The notes under the pieces: generated by a model | Seen by the model: the letters and a program-made list of their open reading frames with translations, nothing else | Databases searched by the model: none | What the model was told of the DNA's origin: nothing | Translations under genes and position numbers: made by a program | Shown: positions 62,611 to 64,000 of the stretch, in pieces | How the letters are laid out: each line of letters opens with the position of its first letter | Numbering within the stretch: the first letter of the stretch is position 1 | Source: Pedobacter africanus | GTDB taxonomy: Bacteria; Bacteroidota; Bacteroidia; Sphingobacteriales; Sphingobacteriaceae | DNA length: 64,000 nucleotides | Reading direction: 5' to 3' | NCBI RefSeq assembly: GCF_900176535.1 | Contig: NZ_FWXT01000002.1 | Coordinates: forward strand, 62,001-126,000

Positions 62611-64000
62611 ATGGAGAAAGCTGTTTTTTACAACAGGGACTTAAGCTGGCTTAGCTTTAACGGACGTGTACTGCAGGAAGCCGGAAAAGTAACAGTGCCC
62701 TTGCTGGAACGCATTAAATTTCTGTCCATCTATTCATCCAACCTCGACGAGTTTTACAGGGTAAGGATCCCTGTTTTGATGGCGGTGAACGAACACCATA
62801 AAACCACCGACGAAGTCAGTAATTACGAACTGGCCAAAGCTGAGATCAACAAACAGCAGCAGCAGTTTGGTGTCATTATTAAAGAACAGATCCTTCCCGA
62901 GCTTTTGACACATCACATTCACTGGATCTACAATGAGCCCATCCCCGAAAATATTTCAGCAAAAGTAGCAGCAGTCTTTTTTACAGAAGTGCTGGCCTAT
63001 ATTTACCCGGTTTGCATAGACAACGACCTAGCCGATTTTTTTGCCGAGAACAATAAACTTTACCAGCTGGTTATCCTGGAAGACAAAGCGGGGAAGGAAC
63101 GGCTGGAGCTGATCAACATCCCCTCTGAAACCTTGCCCAGGTTATATCCGGTCACAGAAGGTCATAAGCAGTATGTTGTTTTTCTGGAAGACATCATCAA
63201 ACACAACATAGACTATTTATTTCCGGCCGATGCCATCAAAGGGGTGTTTAACCTCAAAATCACCCGGGATGCTGAACTTAAAATTGAAAGCGGGACAGAG
63301 GCCGACCTCACAGAGGCGCTGGAACGTCAGCTGGAAGCCAGGGATTTTGGTTTCGCTACACGTTTTCTGGCCGAGCCGGGTATTCCTTTAAGGAGCCTGT
63401 ACCGCATCATTTATGCGTTGAAACTGCACAAGGCCGCTGTTGTCGAGGGAGGGACCTATCACAATTTAAAAGACCTTGGTAATTTTCCGTTAAAGGGGGA
63501 TGAATTCAGTTATCCCAAATGGCCGGCAGCCACAGCTGTTCACATACCTGAAAGGGAGACGCTTTTTGAGCTTATCCCTAAAAAAGACATTTTGATCAAT
63601 GTTCCCTATCAGCGCTACGACCCGGTGCTTCGATTTTTTAACGAAGCCGCAAACGATAGCCATACTGAAGAAATATATACCACACTTTACCGGGTGGCCA
63701 GTAATTCCAGAATTGTAAGTGCGCTGATGACCGCCGCAAGGAACGGAAAAAAGGTAGTAGCCCTGGTCGAATTGAAAGCCAGGTTTGATGAAGCAAACAA
63801 CATCAAATGGGCCAAACAAATGAAAGCTGCCGGTGTGAAGATTATTTACAGCAGCTTAGAGTTGAAGGTACATGCCAAGGTTGCACTGGTAAAAAGAAGG
63901 ATTGGTGGAGAGGTCAAATACCTTGGATTGCTCGCAACAGGGAACCTGAACGAAATTACGGCGAGGTTCTATACCGATCAGATCCTGCTGACTGCGCATC
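62611..64000 (+). CDS. ppk1: polyphosphate kinase 1 (partial, runs off the window)
   Basis: The ATG at 62611 opens a frame that stays open to 64000, so at least 463 residues are present and the C-terminal part is outside the window. It starts with the N-terminal PPK1 domain (NRDLSWLSFNGRVLQEA, SIYSSNLDEFYRVRIP) and continues through the head domain into the catalytic core (LINVPYQRYDPVLRF, TLYRVASNSRIV, ALVELKARFDEANNI). HAKVALVKRR contains the phosphorylated His of the family. PPK1 makes polyphosphate from ATP. It is probably co-transcribed with the HD-domain gene. Confidence 0.96.
   Translation, partial: MEKAVFYNRDLSWLSFNGRVLQEAGKVTVPLLERIKFLSIYSSNLDEFYRVRIPVLMAVNEHHKTTDEVSNYELAKAEINKQQQQFGVIIKEQILPELLTHHIHWIYNEPIPENISAKVAAVFFTEVLAYIYPVCIDNDLADFFAENNKLYQLVILEDKAGKERLELINIPSETLPRLYPVTEGHKQYVVFLEDIIKHNIDYLFPADAIKGVFNLKITRDAELKIESGTEADLTEALERQLEARDFGFATRFLAEPGIPLRSLYRIIYALKLHKAAVVEGGTYHNLKDLGNFPLKGDEFSYPKWPAATAVHIPERETLFELIPKKDILINVPYQRYDPVLRFFNEAANDSHTEEIYTTLYRVASNSRIVSALMTAARNGKKVVALVELKARFDEANNIKWAKQMKAAGVKIIYSSLELKVHAKVALVKRRIGGEVKYLGLLATGNLNEITARFYTDQILLTAH

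Overview
The window is a chromosomal segment of a Bacteroidota bacterium, most likely family Sphingobacteriaceae (Pedobacter-like). The evidence is a SusC/SusD pair behind an ECF sigma/FecR pair, several TonB-dependent receptors with carboxypeptidase-like N-terminal domains, DUF4374, DUF1735 and DUF3472 proteins, a fused CcoNO cytochrome oxidase subunit, and many promoters with the Bacteroidota -7 box TAnnTTTG. No phage, insertion sequence, CRISPR array or tRNA was seen. The last gene (ppk1) runs off the right edge.

Layout. 0-6.3 kb: housekeeping genes (small membrane protein, gatB, a TlpA-like lipoprotein, a PhoB-type regulator, an RluA pseudouridine synthase, a CLC channel). 6.4-16 kb: a SusCD-type glycan or polymer uptake locus (sigma, FecR, SusC, SusD and two surface lipoproteins) with a candidate antisense RNA in the SusC leader. 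16-18.5 kb: an orphan NtrC-type regulator, RNase P RNA on the minus strand, and a non-coding stretch with nested palindromes. 18.5-23.6 kb: a siderophore-type TonB receptor, a DUF4374 lipoprotein and a PepSY membrane protein behind a palindromic operator. 23.6-27.9 kb: cytochrome c and SCO proteins, a GNAT protein, a second NtrC-type regulator and a PNPOx-fold protein. 28-36.7 kb: the Kdp potassium ATPase (with KdpF and a second tiny membrane peptide), a porin-like barrel, a KdpD lacking its kinase part and a separate histidine kinase. 36.7-41.1 kb: a cobalamin riboswitch with metE, then fabH and a thioesterase. 41.1-46.4 kb: a likely copper-handling operon (Cys-rich exported protein, TonB receptor, His/Met-rich BNR lipoprotein, helical lipoprotein, SCO). 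46.5-61.2 kb: a microaerobic respiration region. 61.4-64 kb: an HD-domain protein fused to a Pycsar-type membrane domain, then ppk1.

The most interesting part is 46.5-61.3 kb. A FixL-like heme-PAS kinase (proximal His62 and, 20 residues on, Arg82, as in FixL) precedes a regulator that joins a receiver to a CRP/FNR-type DNA-binding module, so the rhizobial FixL-FixJ-FixK cascade appears collapsed into two proteins. Sites of the form TGA-N6-TCA lie before the predicted targets: the ccoI-ccoS-ccoNO-ccoQ-ccoP-ccoG-ccoH operon, the LDH-domain/hemN pair, and the divergent gap between the kinase gene and an uncharacterised 590-residue Cys-rich TIM-barrel-like protein. At ccoI and at the hemN operon the two sites are exactly 22 bp apart and sit about 42 and 64 bp upstream of the predicted transcription start. 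This looks like a coherent oxygen-responsive regulon with at least two uncharacterised members.
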